DNA of 15,101 nt, from assembly GCA_030637505.1 (NCBI GenBank), contig DAOWGJ010000193.1:1-15101 (forward strand), read 5' to 3'. Positions 6,610 through 14,836 of this stretch are shown piece after piece. The notes below the pieces were generated by a model, which saw nothing but the letters and a program-made list of their open reading frames with translations, made no database searches and was not told where the DNA came from. The translations under genes and the position numbers were made by a program. Source of the stretch: Holophagae bacterium (GTDB lineage: Bacteria > Acidobacteriota > Thermoanaerobaculia > Thermoanaerobaculales > Sulfomarinibacteraceae). The stretch's first letter is position 1; each line of letters begins with the position of its first letter.

Positions 6610-8238
6610 ATGTTTCACCCTGGATGGCGCGATAATTCCCTGAAAATGCTCGACGACCACGTTGATGTCGCCATCATCGGCGGCGGCATCACCGGATGCG
6701 GTATCGCCCTCGATGCGGCCCAACGTGGCCTGAAGACCGTTTTGCTCGAACGAGGTGACATCGCGTCCGGCACGTCCTCACGGTCCTCCAAACTGATTCA
6801 TGGCGGTCTTCGTTACCTCAAACAGATGCAGTTCCGCATTACGCGCCTGGCCTGCCGGGAACGGGACCGCATGTTGACCCTGGACCCCCATCTCGTCCGC
6901 TCGATCAACTGCGTCTATCCTGCCTATGAGGGTGACCGGACGCCCGGCTGGCAGGTCGACCTCGGCCTCTGGATGTACGACCGCCTGACCGGGCGGCCCG
7001 AGAAACACAGGCAGCTGACTCGAAAAGAAATTGCCGAGTTGGCACCGGGCCTGAGGACCGACGAGCTGGATCGGGCCCTTGCCTACACCGACGGCGTGGC
7101 CGACGATGCCCGCTTGACGTTGGCCGTCGCTGCTACTGCCCACGCGTACGGAGCCGCCGTTCTCCCACGAGCTGAAGTCGAAGATGCCATGAGAAACACA
7201 GAGGGACGGATCACGGGTCTACTGGTCAGGGATTTGGAGAACGATCGGGTCGTGCCCCTCGAAGCCCGAGTTGTCATCAACGCGGCCGGCGTTTGGACAG
7301 ATGTCGTCCGCTTTCGCCTGGGCCTTGAAGGCGCCCGGCTCCGCCCTTCTCGTGGTTCCCACCTGATCCTGCCCCGCCGGAGCATCCCACTGGAGGCGGG
7401 CGTGACCTTCCCGGCGCCGGATGACGGCCGGCCGGTCTTCCTGATCCCCCATCCCGAAGGCCTGTTGCTGGGCACGACCGACCTCTTTCATACGGGCGAT
7501 CTGGATGACCCCCGTCCCAGCCGCCCGGAGGTGGATTACCTCATGAGAGCGGTTCGGGCTGCCTTTCCCTCTGTTCCAGCTGAGTCTCTCAAACCGTTGG
7601 GGGCTTTCGCGGGCTTGAGGCCCATCCTCGACACCTATGCAGAAAACCCGTCCGAGGCAAGCCGCGAGGAAGACATCTGGGAGGAACAGGGGCTCTTGTC
7701 GGTCTCTGGGGGCAAATTGACCACTTGGCGCTCAACGGCCGAAGAGGCCGTCGATGCCGTCCTCAACCTCATGCCGGAAGAACAGACCCGCTCAGTTTCG
7801 CCCTGCGCCACCAAGGGCACGCCGTTGGCCGGACTCTGTCCTCCGGATCTTGGTGCGCGCCTCGATGCGGTGGATGGCCTTGAACCGGGGATCGCCGCCG
7901 GCATGGCACGACGCCTGGGCGCACTGGCCTGGCACACACCGCTGTTGACCCGTACCCGGCGGGACCTTCAGCCATTCGATGGCACACCCGACCTCTGTCC
8001 GGCCGAGGTGCGCGCCCACCTTCGCTGGGGCGGCGTTCTCCACCTCGATGATTTTCTGCTTCGGAGAGTGCGCTTAGGCCTGTGGGATCCCGCCACAGCC
8101 CGGGAGATGCTCCCAATCCTCGAGCCAATCATCAGGCGGGAAATGGGATGGGGCCGAAGGCGCTGGACATCTGAAGAGAAGGCCTTCAACGAGGCGCTGA
8201 CGGGCTGGACAGTGGAGGGAATTGGGGAGGACGGTTGA
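6610..8238 (+). CDS. glpD: Aerobic-type FAD-dependent glycerol-3-phosphate dehydrogenase
   Basis: Oxidises sn-glycerol 3-phosphate to DHAP at the inner face of the membrane and passes electrons to quinone. The FAD Rossmann motif IIGGGITGCGIALDAA is at 22-37, and the GlpD/GlpA signature SGTSSRSSKLIHGGLRYL at 53-70. DGVADDARLT, NAAGVWTD, GTTDLFHTGD, AGLRPIL and SGGKLTTWRSTAEEAVD follow in the family order, and a C-terminal helical domain of about 130 residues fills the rest. At 542 residues it is near the Bacillus GlpD length and has the same type of N-terminal extension before the Rossmann motif, which supports the ATG at 6610; GAAGGGA stands 5 bases upstream. A second Met (residue 13) is a less likely start. 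It lies downstream of the AGPS gene on the same strand and ends 10 bases from the convergent YfhO-like gene. In this context it probably supplies DHAP for ether lipids as well as general glycerol use. Confidence 0.93.
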   Translation: MFHPGWRDNSLKMLDDHVDVAIIGGGITGCGIALDAAQRGLKTVLLERGDIASGTSSRSSKLIHGGLRYLKQMQFRITRLACRERDRMLTLDPHLVRSINCVYPAYEGDRTPGWQVDLGLWMYDRLTGRPEKHRQLTRKEIAELAPGLRTDELDRALAYTDGVADDARLTLAVAATAHAYGAAVLPRAEVEDAMRNTEGRITGLLVRDLENDRVVPLEARVVINAAGVWTDVVRFRLGLEGARLRPSRGSHLILPRRSIPLEAGVTFPAPDDGRPVFLIPHPEGLLLGTTDLFHTGDLDDPRPSRPEVDYLMRAVRAAFPSVPAESLKPLGAFAGLRPILDTYAENPSEASREEDIWEEQGLLSVSGGKLTTWRSTAEEAVDAVLNLMPEEQTRSVSPCATKGTPLAGLCPPDLGARLDAVDGLEPGIAAGMARRLGALAWHTPLLTRTRRDLQPFDGTPDLCPAEVRAHLRWGGVLHLDDFLLRRVRLGLWDPATAREMLPILEPIIRREMGWGRRRWTSEEKAFNEALTGWTVEGIGEDG

Positions 8239-8248
8239 TGCGACCCTC

Positions 8249-10435
8249 TCACCATGCCCAGGGGTGGTAGCTCAATTCGACTTCGTGCCGCCCTCCGGGC
8301 ACAACAACACCGAGCCCCGCGATGTTCGTCAGCACCGTCTCTGTCTGCCGAGAATCCACTGTCGCCCTCCATCCAGGCGCCCAGGGCTGAGCCAGAACCA
8401 GCAAGCAGGGCCCGTTGCACTCGACCACTGCCTCGAGCAGCGACGGAGTCCGCCGTCCCATTTCGAGTATGGTCTTCGTTGCGGAAATCAGCGGCGTCCC
8501 GGCCGGCACCAGTGCCGACCGCTCGAAATCAACACCATCAATCATCGTGATCAAAGTTTGAGGATCTTCAGATTCGGGCGTCACAGACCCCACCAGCCTG
8601 ACTTCAGGCAGGAGTCGAGGGTTGGACCAGATCATGCCGTCTGAACCCGAATACACCTGCCGCCAACCTCCCAGTTTCTTTCCGGGCCGGGTCACTGCGT
8701 ATCCGACGCCCCAAGCACCGCACAGTCCGGCCGGCGCACGCCGTAACGGGCCGCCGAGAATGGTCTTGGGCTCACCCATGATACCCATCAGACGCGCGAA
8801 TGGCTCAGGTCTGAGGGGGTCTGATGCCCGGAGGTCCCGGAGGCCGTACCGAGAGGCCAGATTCGGCGGGAACGCTCTGGTCAGGCCGATGATACGGCCC
8901 GGTCGTTGGTTATCGAGGGCCTGCAACCTCACAATCAAGGCCGGCCTCGGCAGGCGGTCGGCCGGTGCGGCTACCGGGTTGATGCCCAAAGCCAACAGGG
9001 CCAATTCTCCCGCAACCAGCAGGGGCAGCAACGTGTATCGCCGGAGGCAGGCCGCCGCCACGGCGCCGGCGACCGAAAGCACAACCAGGACAGCACTGGC
9101 CAACCCCAGATGCCACGGTGCAGCGGCCAGAGCAACTATCCCGACGATGCCGGCCGGCGCCAGGCGGACGGCCTGCGGCCTGGTGCGGCCACGAAGGGCG
9201 CCGTCAAGTGCCAAGGCGGCCATCACAACCAGACCCCACGGGATCAACACTCCAAACCGGGGCAGGGTCATCTGATCCAACGGCGGTATTCGGACCAGCA
9301 AAGCATCCAGAGGCGGAACGCGGACGAGGAGTACGACACCGATTGCAGCTGTCGCTCCCGCTGCCAAGGCCAAGCGGCGATACCTTCCGGCAATCACCCC
9401 GACGGCCAACAACCCCAGGACGACCCCGCCGACACCCGCAGCACCCGGCGCATGCGGATACTCTGGCTGCCAGTCTCCCCGGCCGGGATGTCCCATCGAC
9501 GCCGGCACAACAATCTGGCGCACCATGTCCTTCTGGATCGACCATGGCAGGCGCTCGCGATTGGCCCCACTCTCGGCAACCAGATCGTGGCGGGACGAGG
9601 CCCGAATCAAGGCAACAGTCGGCCAGGACAAAAGCATTGCGGTCAGGCCTGAGACTGCAACGACAGCAACCATTCGCCTCCATTTCCGGGGCTGGAGTAT
9701 CAGGGCCGTCAACAGGGCTGAACCACAGACGATCGCTCCCGTCTCCGGGTGTAGGCCCGAGCCCATCACCCATCCGAAAAAGAGCCCAACGGCGATCACT
9801 CTCGAGGCCCTATTCTCCAAGCCCCAGAGCATCACCATCCAGGTCCAGGGCAACAATGCCGCTACCCAGGCCAGCGGCACAAGAAGCCATCCGACGAGGT
9901 AAGGGCACCCGGCCCAGGCCACGCCACCGACGGCGGCAGCGGTCCATCGAAGTCTGTGGCCCATCAATAACAGGAATGCCCCGATCCCGGCCAGTTCCAC
10001 CTTCCAAAAGGCCATGATCATCGTCCCGCGCTCGGGTCCGTGCAGCCATACCGGGAGCATCACCGGCGCCAAGAGCCCTGTCTGACCGTTGGCCAGCAGT
10101 GGCAAGCCGCCACCAACGCCCGGCTGAATTCGGGGAAGACGCCCTTCCCTGAGCTGCCGTCCGGTCTCGTTCCACCAGGGGTGAAATTGCAGGGTCAGAT
10201 CAGACTGCGTCGGCTGGAATTCCGTCCGTTCGGACCACTCTGCCTCGGTGAAGGGCGGCAGCTTCTGGATACTCCGGACCGGGTTGAGATCGCCCCCCAT
10301 CCACAGTGCCGGGCCGAGGACCGCCGCCAGGATCAGATCAAGGAGCAGCTGAAAACGAAAGACAGACTGATGCCGAAGAGCCAACCACAAATGCCCGGCG
10401 GCAAGCGGCAACAGCGTCCAGAGGTACAACGACAT
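8249..10435 (-). CDS. YfhO-like polytopic membrane protein (GT-C-type glycosyltransferase candidate)
   Basis: A 728-residue inner-membrane protein with many hydrophobic spans. The first span, at the N-terminus, is followed by an extracytoplasmic loop containing SDLTLQFHPWWNETGRQLRE (78-97), then LPRIQPGVGGGLPLLANGQTG (100-120). This D-x-x-x-Q-F-x-P ... G-x-LP-x-x-x-P-x-x-G-x-G-x-P motif is typical of YfhO/GT-C-type proteins, where the Asp is a candidate catalytic residue. The C-terminal part is a beta-rich extracytoplasmic domain: LAQPWAPGWRATVDSR, VVVPGGRHEVELSYHPWAW. Family members modify surface polymers such as teichoic acid with sugars; the substrate here is unknown. The protein ends right after the YHP stretch, where relatives usually have one more membrane span, so the C-terminus looks short. 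The start has a GGAAGAGAG site about 10 bases upstream. It is convergent with glpD and divergent from the cytochrome gene (101-base gap). Confidence 0.8.
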   Translation of the reverse strand: MSLYLWTLLPLAAGHLWLALRHQSVFRFQLLLDLILAAVLGPALWMGGDLNPVRSIQKLPPFTEAEWSERTEFQPTQSDLTLQFHPWWNETGRQLREGRLPRIQPGVGGGLPLLANGQTGLLAPVMLPVWLHGPERGTMIMAFWKVELAGIGAFLLLMGHRLRWTAAAVGGVAWAGCPYLVGWLLVPLAWVAALLPWTWMVMLWGLENRASRVIAVGLFFGWVMGSGLHPETGAIVCGSALLTALILQPRKWRRMVAVVAVSGLTAMLLSWPTVALIRASSRHDLVAESGANRERLPWSIQKDMVRQIVVPASMGHPGRGDWQPEYPHAPGAAGVGGVVLGLLAVGVIAGRYRRLALAAGATAAIGVVLLVRVPPLDALLVRIPPLDQMTLPRFGVLIPWGLVVMAALALDGALRGRTRPQAVRLAPAGIVGIVALAAAPWHLGLASAVLVVLSVAGAVAAACLRRYTLLPLLVAGELALLALGINPVAAPADRLPRPALIVRLQALDNQRPGRIIGLTRAFPPNLASRYGLRDLRASDPLRPEPFARLMGIMGEPKTILGGPLRRAPAGLCGAWGVGYAVTRPGKKLGGWRQVYSGSDGMIWSNPRLLPEVRLVGSVTPESEDPQTLITMIDGVDFERSALVPAGTPLISATKTILEMGRRTPSLLEAVVECNGPCLLVLAQPWAPGWRATVDSRQTETVLTNIAGLGVVVPGGRHEVELSYHPWAW

Positions 10436-10536
10436 CGATCCGAGTCTCTCTTCCCGCCGAGGGAAGTGTCAAGTATCTCCCAAGAAAAACCGCTACACTT
10501 GCCGGTGGAAATTCTCATTCTTCTGGAGTTGACACC

Positions 10537-12567
10537 ATGCGCCACTTCATTTTCGCCTTCGCCTTCATCGCCATCGCAGGGCTGATCGTGGCGGCAGCCC
10601 TGGCTCCCCCTGCGATCAAGGAGCCCGGAACCCAACCCGAAGACGCGGTCGCGCCCTTTTCCCACCCGGGGGGCTGCAGCTGCCATAGCGGAACCGTCAA
10701 TCCCCAACTGGAGCCGGTCCACACCTGGCAAGGCAGCATGATGTCGCACGCAATGAGGGATCCCCTCTACTGGGCGACCGTGGCGATTGCCGAGCAGGAC
10801 TTCCTGCCCGGGAGCGATCCGGCGACCCGCGGCGGCGCCGGTGACCTCTGTCTGCGCTGTCACGGTCCAAACGGCTGGCTGCAGGGGCGGTCCCAGCCGA
10901 CCGACGGCAGCGCCTTCATCGCCGAAGACGTCGACGGCGTCGAGTGCGAGTTCTGTCACCTGCTGGTCGATCCCGACGAGCCACTCGACATCGACGGCAC
11001 GGCCGAAGTTCACAGTCCACCGTTTGAGCCCTTCGACGAGACGACCGGCGAGGGTTATTACGGAGGTGGCCAGTACGTCATCAACGGCGGAGGCGCCCGG
11101 TTGGGCCCCTATGCGGACATCACGGTGCCCCATACTTTTCTGACGTCCGGATACGTGCGCGAGGGTGAGTTCTGCGGCACCTGTCACGATGTTTCCAACC
11201 CTGTCGTCGGCGATCTGGCCCACAACAACGGCGCACAGGTGCCGCTGCCCCCGGGTTCATTCAGCGGCGATCTTGCGAGCGATGTTTCGCTCAAGGCCGC
11301 CTTCAACAACGCTCCCCACGGCTATGGTGTCGTTGAGCGGACTTTCAGCGAGTGGAAGGGCAGCGCCCTGGACACTTTCCGGGTCAACGATTTTCCCACT
11401 CTTCCCGAGGATCTCAAGGTTGCCGGAGGCGCACTCGAGCTGGCGTACCAGCGGTCAGTCGGCGACAACCCCAACGCAGACTATGCCGACGGAACTCCTC
11501 GGTTCTTTACTTGCCAGACCTGCCATCTCTATGCTTCGACCGGAAAGGGAGCGGTCCAGGGCTATGTCCCAACCCGAACCGATCTCCCGGTCCACGATCT
11601 GACCGGCGGCAGTGTCTGGATGCCGGATGTCATCCAATACCAGGACACCCGGGGCACCCTGCGCTACGGGACCGGACTGACCGCCGATCAGATCTCCGCG
11701 ATGCAGGACGGACAGGCACGGGCCTTGACGACGCTCCAGTCGGCCGCCAACCTCGAGGCGGTTCAAGAGGGCGCCGACCTGACGGTGAGGGTGACCAATC
11801 TGACCGGCCACAAGCTGATCAGCGGTTATCCGGAAGGCCGAAGGATGTGGCTCCACCTGGAGTGGAAGGACGGCGGCGGAACAACGGTCCAAACGAACGG
11901 CGCCTACGGTTCGCTTCAGCGCACCATCGAAGATCTCGACGGAGTTTCCCATGATGTCCTGTCCCTGCAAGACCCCGCCTCGACCGTCGTCTTCGAGGTC
12001 CACGGCGCCATGGATCAGGAGTGGGCGCAGCAGTTGATCGACCTGGGCTATCCGACCGATCTCCCCCTGGGCTACGACCGCCTGACCGACGCCGTCGAGC
12101 ACACCCTGGGCGAGTTGGCGGGCTCAGACCCCGGAACAGCCTTCCACACTTTCCACTTTGCCCTCAACAACACCGTCATTTCGGACAACAGAATCCCGCC
12201 TTATGGCTTGGACTACGACGAAGCACTGACGCGCAGCATCCTTCCGGTTCCCCAGACCCAGTACGGAGACCCCGGCGCCGGGGGTACCTTTGATTACTTT
12301 GCAGAAGCGCTCTTCGATGTGCCGGATCAGGCCGAGAGCGTCACCGTCACCCTGCTCTACCAGCAGACCAGCTGGGAGTACATTCAGTTCCTCTTCCTCG
12401 CCAACGACACCCTGAGCCCCTTCCTCGGCAATGAAGGAATCAACATGCTCGACGCGTGGGCCAACACCGGGATGGCCGAACCCTTGACCATGGCCACCAC
12501 CACCATCCCGGTCTCGACCTGGATCTTCAGAGACGGTTTCGAGACGGGGGACACCGGGACATGGTGA
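10537..12567 (+). CDS. Secreted multiheme cytochrome c
   Basis: A 676-residue exported electron-transfer protein. A signal segment, residues 4-22, directs it across the inner membrane. Canonical heme c sites CLRCH (105-109), CEFCH (137-141), CGTCH (213-217) and CQTCH (326-330) are present, plus a contracted CSCH at 47-50 where a fifth site would be expected. WQGSMMSHAMRDPLYWA (64-80), with the following EQD and the LCLRCHGPNGWLQGR block, is typical of a family of large periplasmic or surface cytochromes, as is TGHKLISGYPEGRRMW (423-438), which leads into a beta-rich C-terminal domain. The end, WIFRDGFETGDTGTW, matches the end of the neighbouring metallopeptidase. The start is the ATG at 10537 with GGAG 8 bases upstream; the longer open frame upstream lacks a signal peptide and overlaps the divergent gene. 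Electron donor and acceptor are unknown; respiration or extracellular electron transfer is plausible. Confidence 0.88.
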   Translation: MRHFIFAFAFIAIAGLIVAAALAPPAIKEPGTQPEDAVAPFSHPGGCSCHSGTVNPQLEPVHTWQGSMMSHAMRDPLYWATVAIAEQDFLPGSDPATRGGAGDLCLRCHGPNGWLQGRSQPTDGSAFIAEDVDGVECEFCHLLVDPDEPLDIDGTAEVHSPPFEPFDETTGEGYYGGGQYVINGGGARLGPYADITVPHTFLTSGYVREGEFCGTCHDVSNPVVGDLAHNNGAQVPLPPGSFSGDLASDVSLKAAFNNAPHGYGVVERTFSEWKGSALDTFRVNDFPTLPEDLKVAGGALELAYQRSVGDNPNADYADGTPRFFTCQTCHLYASTGKGAVQGYVPTRTDLPVHDLTGGSVWMPDVIQYQDTRGTLRYGTGLTADQISAMQDGQARALTTLQSAANLEAVQEGADLTVRVTNLTGHKLISGYPEGRRMWLHLEWKDGGGTTVQTNGAYGSLQRTIEDLDGVSHDVLSLQDPASTVVFEVHGAMDQEWAQQLIDLGYPTDLPLGYDRLTDAVEHTLGELAGSDPGTAFHTFHFALNNTVISDNRIPPYGLDYDEALTRSILPVPQTQYGDPGAGGTFDYFAEALFDVPDQAESVTVTLLYQQTSWEYIQFLFLANDTLSPFLGNEGINMLDAWANTGMAEPLTMATTTIPVSTWIFRDGFETGDTGTW

Positions 12568-12570
12568 AAA

Positions 12571-12588
12571 AAGCTGTCAGCTGTCAGC
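12571..12588 (-). repeat. GCTGACA repeat, copy 2 (inverted)
   Basis: AAGCTGTCAGCTGTCAGC is the exact reverse complement of 6577-6594. It begins three bases after the cytochrome stop codon, directly after an A-run. It and the inverted-repeat element at 12649-12731 are the main features of the 275-base gap between the two convergent secreted-protein genes. A looser relative (GCTGAGAGCTA) is at about 12798-12808. Confidence 0.7.
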
Positions 12589-12648
12589 TTAGCTACTTGC
12601 ACAATTCAGAAAACGACACCGATGCGGCCATGACAAGAAGAAAAATGA

Positions 12649-12731
12649 ACCGCCAAGACGCAAAGACCGCAAAGGGAACGCAAAGAAGATTTTGAAAATA
12701 AAACCCTTAGCGCTCTTTGCGTCTTGGCGGT
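12649..12731. repeat. Perfect inverted-repeat element, 18-base arms
   Basis: ACCGCCAAGACGCAAAGA (12649-12666) and its exact complement (12714-12731) flank a 47-base centre that contains more CGCAAAG units and an A/T-rich stretch. It lies between the convergent cytochrome and metallopeptidase genes, so it could serve as a bidirectional stem-loop or 3' end, but there is no clean T-tract. Internal GGAACGCAAAGA is shared with 606-617, and the arm pattern is related to 2038-2118. No open reading frame lies inside. Confidence 0.85.
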
Positions 12732-12842
12732 GAAAAATTAGACCATGGGTTCATCGGTGCCAAATCGCCATCCTGGGTAGTTTTGCATCTGCCTAAGCTG
12801 AGAGCTACCTCTAGGAGTCGATCAGGCCCCTAGGGGTTCTCC

Positions 12843-14669
12843 CTACCAAGCACCCATATCACCGGACTCAAATCCGTCGGAAAAAACCAGACCGGTGTCA
12901 ATGTCTGCCACCGGGATATTGTGCGCGGTGAAATAGCCATGAAAGACCAGCGCGTGCGGCCCACTGGGGAAGAGCGCCTCGGCGGCGGCTACCGTTGAGT
13001 CGGCAAGCTCCGGAATCAGCACGCTGGACCCAAGACCGAACATTCCCTCCAAGATGATCTGGTCCACCTCGTCGCGTGTCCGGCCCTGGCCGATGAGATC
13101 CACAAGAGACGAGAAGAGAACTGTCGACCACAGTTGGTCGGCATTCCTCCCACCACAGGAGCTGTGCGCGCTGTACGAGCAACCGGGGTTGTACATCTGC
13201 GTGTGGTCGTCCATGTCCCTGCCGGGCCAGCAGGCCAGCTGACCGTCCCATGTGAAGGCCCAGGCAGGATGGTAGGTCGGACCGTTCGGCGTGCTGTAGC
13301 TGTAGGAGCCGCCCCAGTAGTCGCCGGCGCCCTCGCCGATGGCGCCGGTGTGACCGCCGCCCCAACTGGGGTTGATGTCATAGGTGATCGCGTGCATGTA
13401 CTCGTGCAGGATCACGTCCGCGTCCTCATTGTCGTCCACACAACCGTGGCCGAAGGCCAGGCGGTTGAGGCTCGGGCTGTAATACGAATTGTCGGCGCCG
13501 TTGAGGGCGTCGGTATCAACCGAGATCGAGCCCTGCTGAATGCCTGTGGCGCCGATAAAGCCCAGTGATTGCATGTAGTGTTGGTTCTGGTCGATGTGAA
13601 AGTAGGTCACGGCGTCGTTGAAGGCGTTGTTGCCCCGGACGGCGGTCCAGTTTCCGTCGTTCGTGGTGCTCGGCTGAGTGTTCGGCGCCTCAAAGTTAAC
13701 GACAGTTACATACGGACCCACCAGGGTGTAGGTCCCTGCATTCTCGGTGATATCGCTGAGCGTGCGAAGGAGATAGGCCGAATCAAAGGCGCTCGCCGCC
13801 GAATTGTCCCTCAAGCTGTCGTCCGCAAGGGTCGTTCGCGGGTCGGGGTCGAAGACCAGGCCTGAGCCGTCAACAATGGCGCGCTTGCCGGCCTTGGCGT
13901 GTGCTTCTTGCTGCTCGAAGGCCTGAAAACGGGCCACTGCTTCGCCGCGGTCGAGCACGGGGCCGTCGTAGGCAGCGAAATCAGGCATCTCCAGTGGAAC
14001 CTTTGAAATCTCAGTCCGTCGCACACTCAAGATTTCACCGGTGAGGGCATCGATGCGGTGTTGCCAGCGGCCGAACGGCTCGGTCACGTTGACCTGGGTC
14101 CGGTAGATCAAGCGGAACCCCAGTCCCTCCGGGGCCCACACCATCTCGGCGGAAGGCGTCATGTCAAGGATCTCGCCGTGTACTCGGAGGTTGTACCAGG
14201 AGATGTCTATAGCAGCATCACCACCGATGGTCGTATCGGGCATGGTGGGTTCCTCGATGACCGGGTATGTATTGTTGTATACCTTCGAGACACGCAGATC
14301 GTGGTCCACCGATACGATGATCTCGGCACCTTCAACGGGGATACCGTGCAGGTCCTGCCGGAAACGAAGGTGGGTACCCAGCAGACTTTCGCGAACCCGC
14401 CAGAGCCGCAGATCGGATGGGTTCGAAGGCAGCTCATAGAGCTCATCGAAGGCCTCGAGATAGGCACGGGCGACACTCTGGGCGTCACCGGATCCCCGGG
14501 CCTCAACCTCCGGGAAGAAGACCAGCTTCGGGGTCGTGCGATGGTCGGTGTGATACCGATCCTGAAAGACGATCTCGGCTGCATCGCCGACCAGCGGGCC
14601 GGCGGCCAATACCATAACCATGACCAGAAGATAACGTCCGTACACTTTGTTGGGCCTGAGCGAATTCAT
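12843..14669 (-). CDS. Secreted thermolysin/fungalysin-like zinc metallopeptidase precursor
   Basis: A 608-residue exported protease. A signal peptide (LLVMVMVLAAGPLVGDA, 14-30) is followed by an FTP/PepSY-type propeptide region (about 65-220), including RFRQDLHGIPVEGAEIIVSV and the RIDALTGEILSV end of a PepSY domain. The catalytic part carries HEYMH (422-426), with two zinc His and catalytic Glu423, and GEGAGDYW (445-452), with E446 as third ligand; the 20-residue gap from H426 to E446 equals that of thermolysin. HEY resembles M36 fungalysins more than M4, so the exact family is open. Three Cys at 480, 497 and 505, with C410 before the HEYMH motif, could form disulfides. The C-terminus VFSDGFESGDMGAW mirrors the end of the convergent cytochrome. 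The start has GGAGG only 4 bases upstream. Likely role: extracellular protein degradation, self-activated by propeptide removal. Confidence 0.88.
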   Translation of the reverse strand: MNSLRPNKVYGRYLLVMVMVLAAGPLVGDAAEIVFQDRYHTDHRTTPKLVFFPEVEARGSGDAQSVARAYLEAFDELYELPSNPSDLRLWRVRESLLGTHLRFRQDLHGIPVEGAEIIVSVDHDLRVSKVYNNTYPVIEEPTMPDTTIGGDAAIDISWYNLRVHGEILDMTPSAEMVWAPEGLGFRLIYRTQVNVTEPFGRWQHRIDALTGEILSVRRTEISKVPLEMPDFAAYDGPVLDRGEAVARFQAFEQQEAHAKAGKRAIVDGSGLVFDPDPRTTLADDSLRDNSAASAFDSAYLLRTLSDITENAGTYTLVGPYVTVVNFEAPNTQPSTTNDGNWTAVRGNNAFNDAVTYFHIDQNQHYMQSLGFIGATGIQQGSISVDTDALNGADNSYYSPSLNRLAFGHGCVDDNEDADVILHEYMHAITYDINPSWGGGHTGAIGEGAGDYWGGSYSYSTPNGPTYHPAWAFTWDGQLACWPGRDMDDHTQMYNPGCSYSAHSSCGGRNADQLWSTVLFSSLVDLIGQGRTRDEVDQIILEGMFGLGSSVLIPELADSTVAAAEALFPSGPHALVFHGYFTAHNIPVADIDTGLVFSDGFESGDMGAW

Positions 14670-14836
14670 GGCGCCTCCATTCTACTTTTCTATTTTTCAA
14701 CCAGGAGTCGGATCTCAAGCCTTCAAAAGGCTGGCCGACACTGATGGGAATGATAGCAGATCTCAGAATTCAAAGCGAAGGGAGTCTGGTACTCTATCTC
14801 AGTTCTTGTTGAATATTCGGAAATTTGGAGGAAGTA

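Noticed and set aside
8622..10017. Several long plus-strand open frames (65-300 codons)
   Set aside because: They are antisense to the YfhO-like gene, Arg/Pro/Gly/Gln-rich as expected for GC-rich shadow frames, and have no recognisable motifs.
10306..10536. In-frame upstream extension of the cytochrome gene to an ATG at 10306
   Set aside because: It would overlap 130 bases of the divergent YfhO-like gene and bury the signal peptide; the ATG at 10537 has a good ribosome site and begins the signal sequence.
10333..11223. 296-codon minus-strand frame
   Set aside because: Antisense to the cytochrome region that carries CxxCH motifs; no supporting features.
12827..12836. CCCCTAGGGG palindrome next to the metallopeptidase stop
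   Set aside because: Ten bases with no loop and no T-tract; too short to call a terminator.
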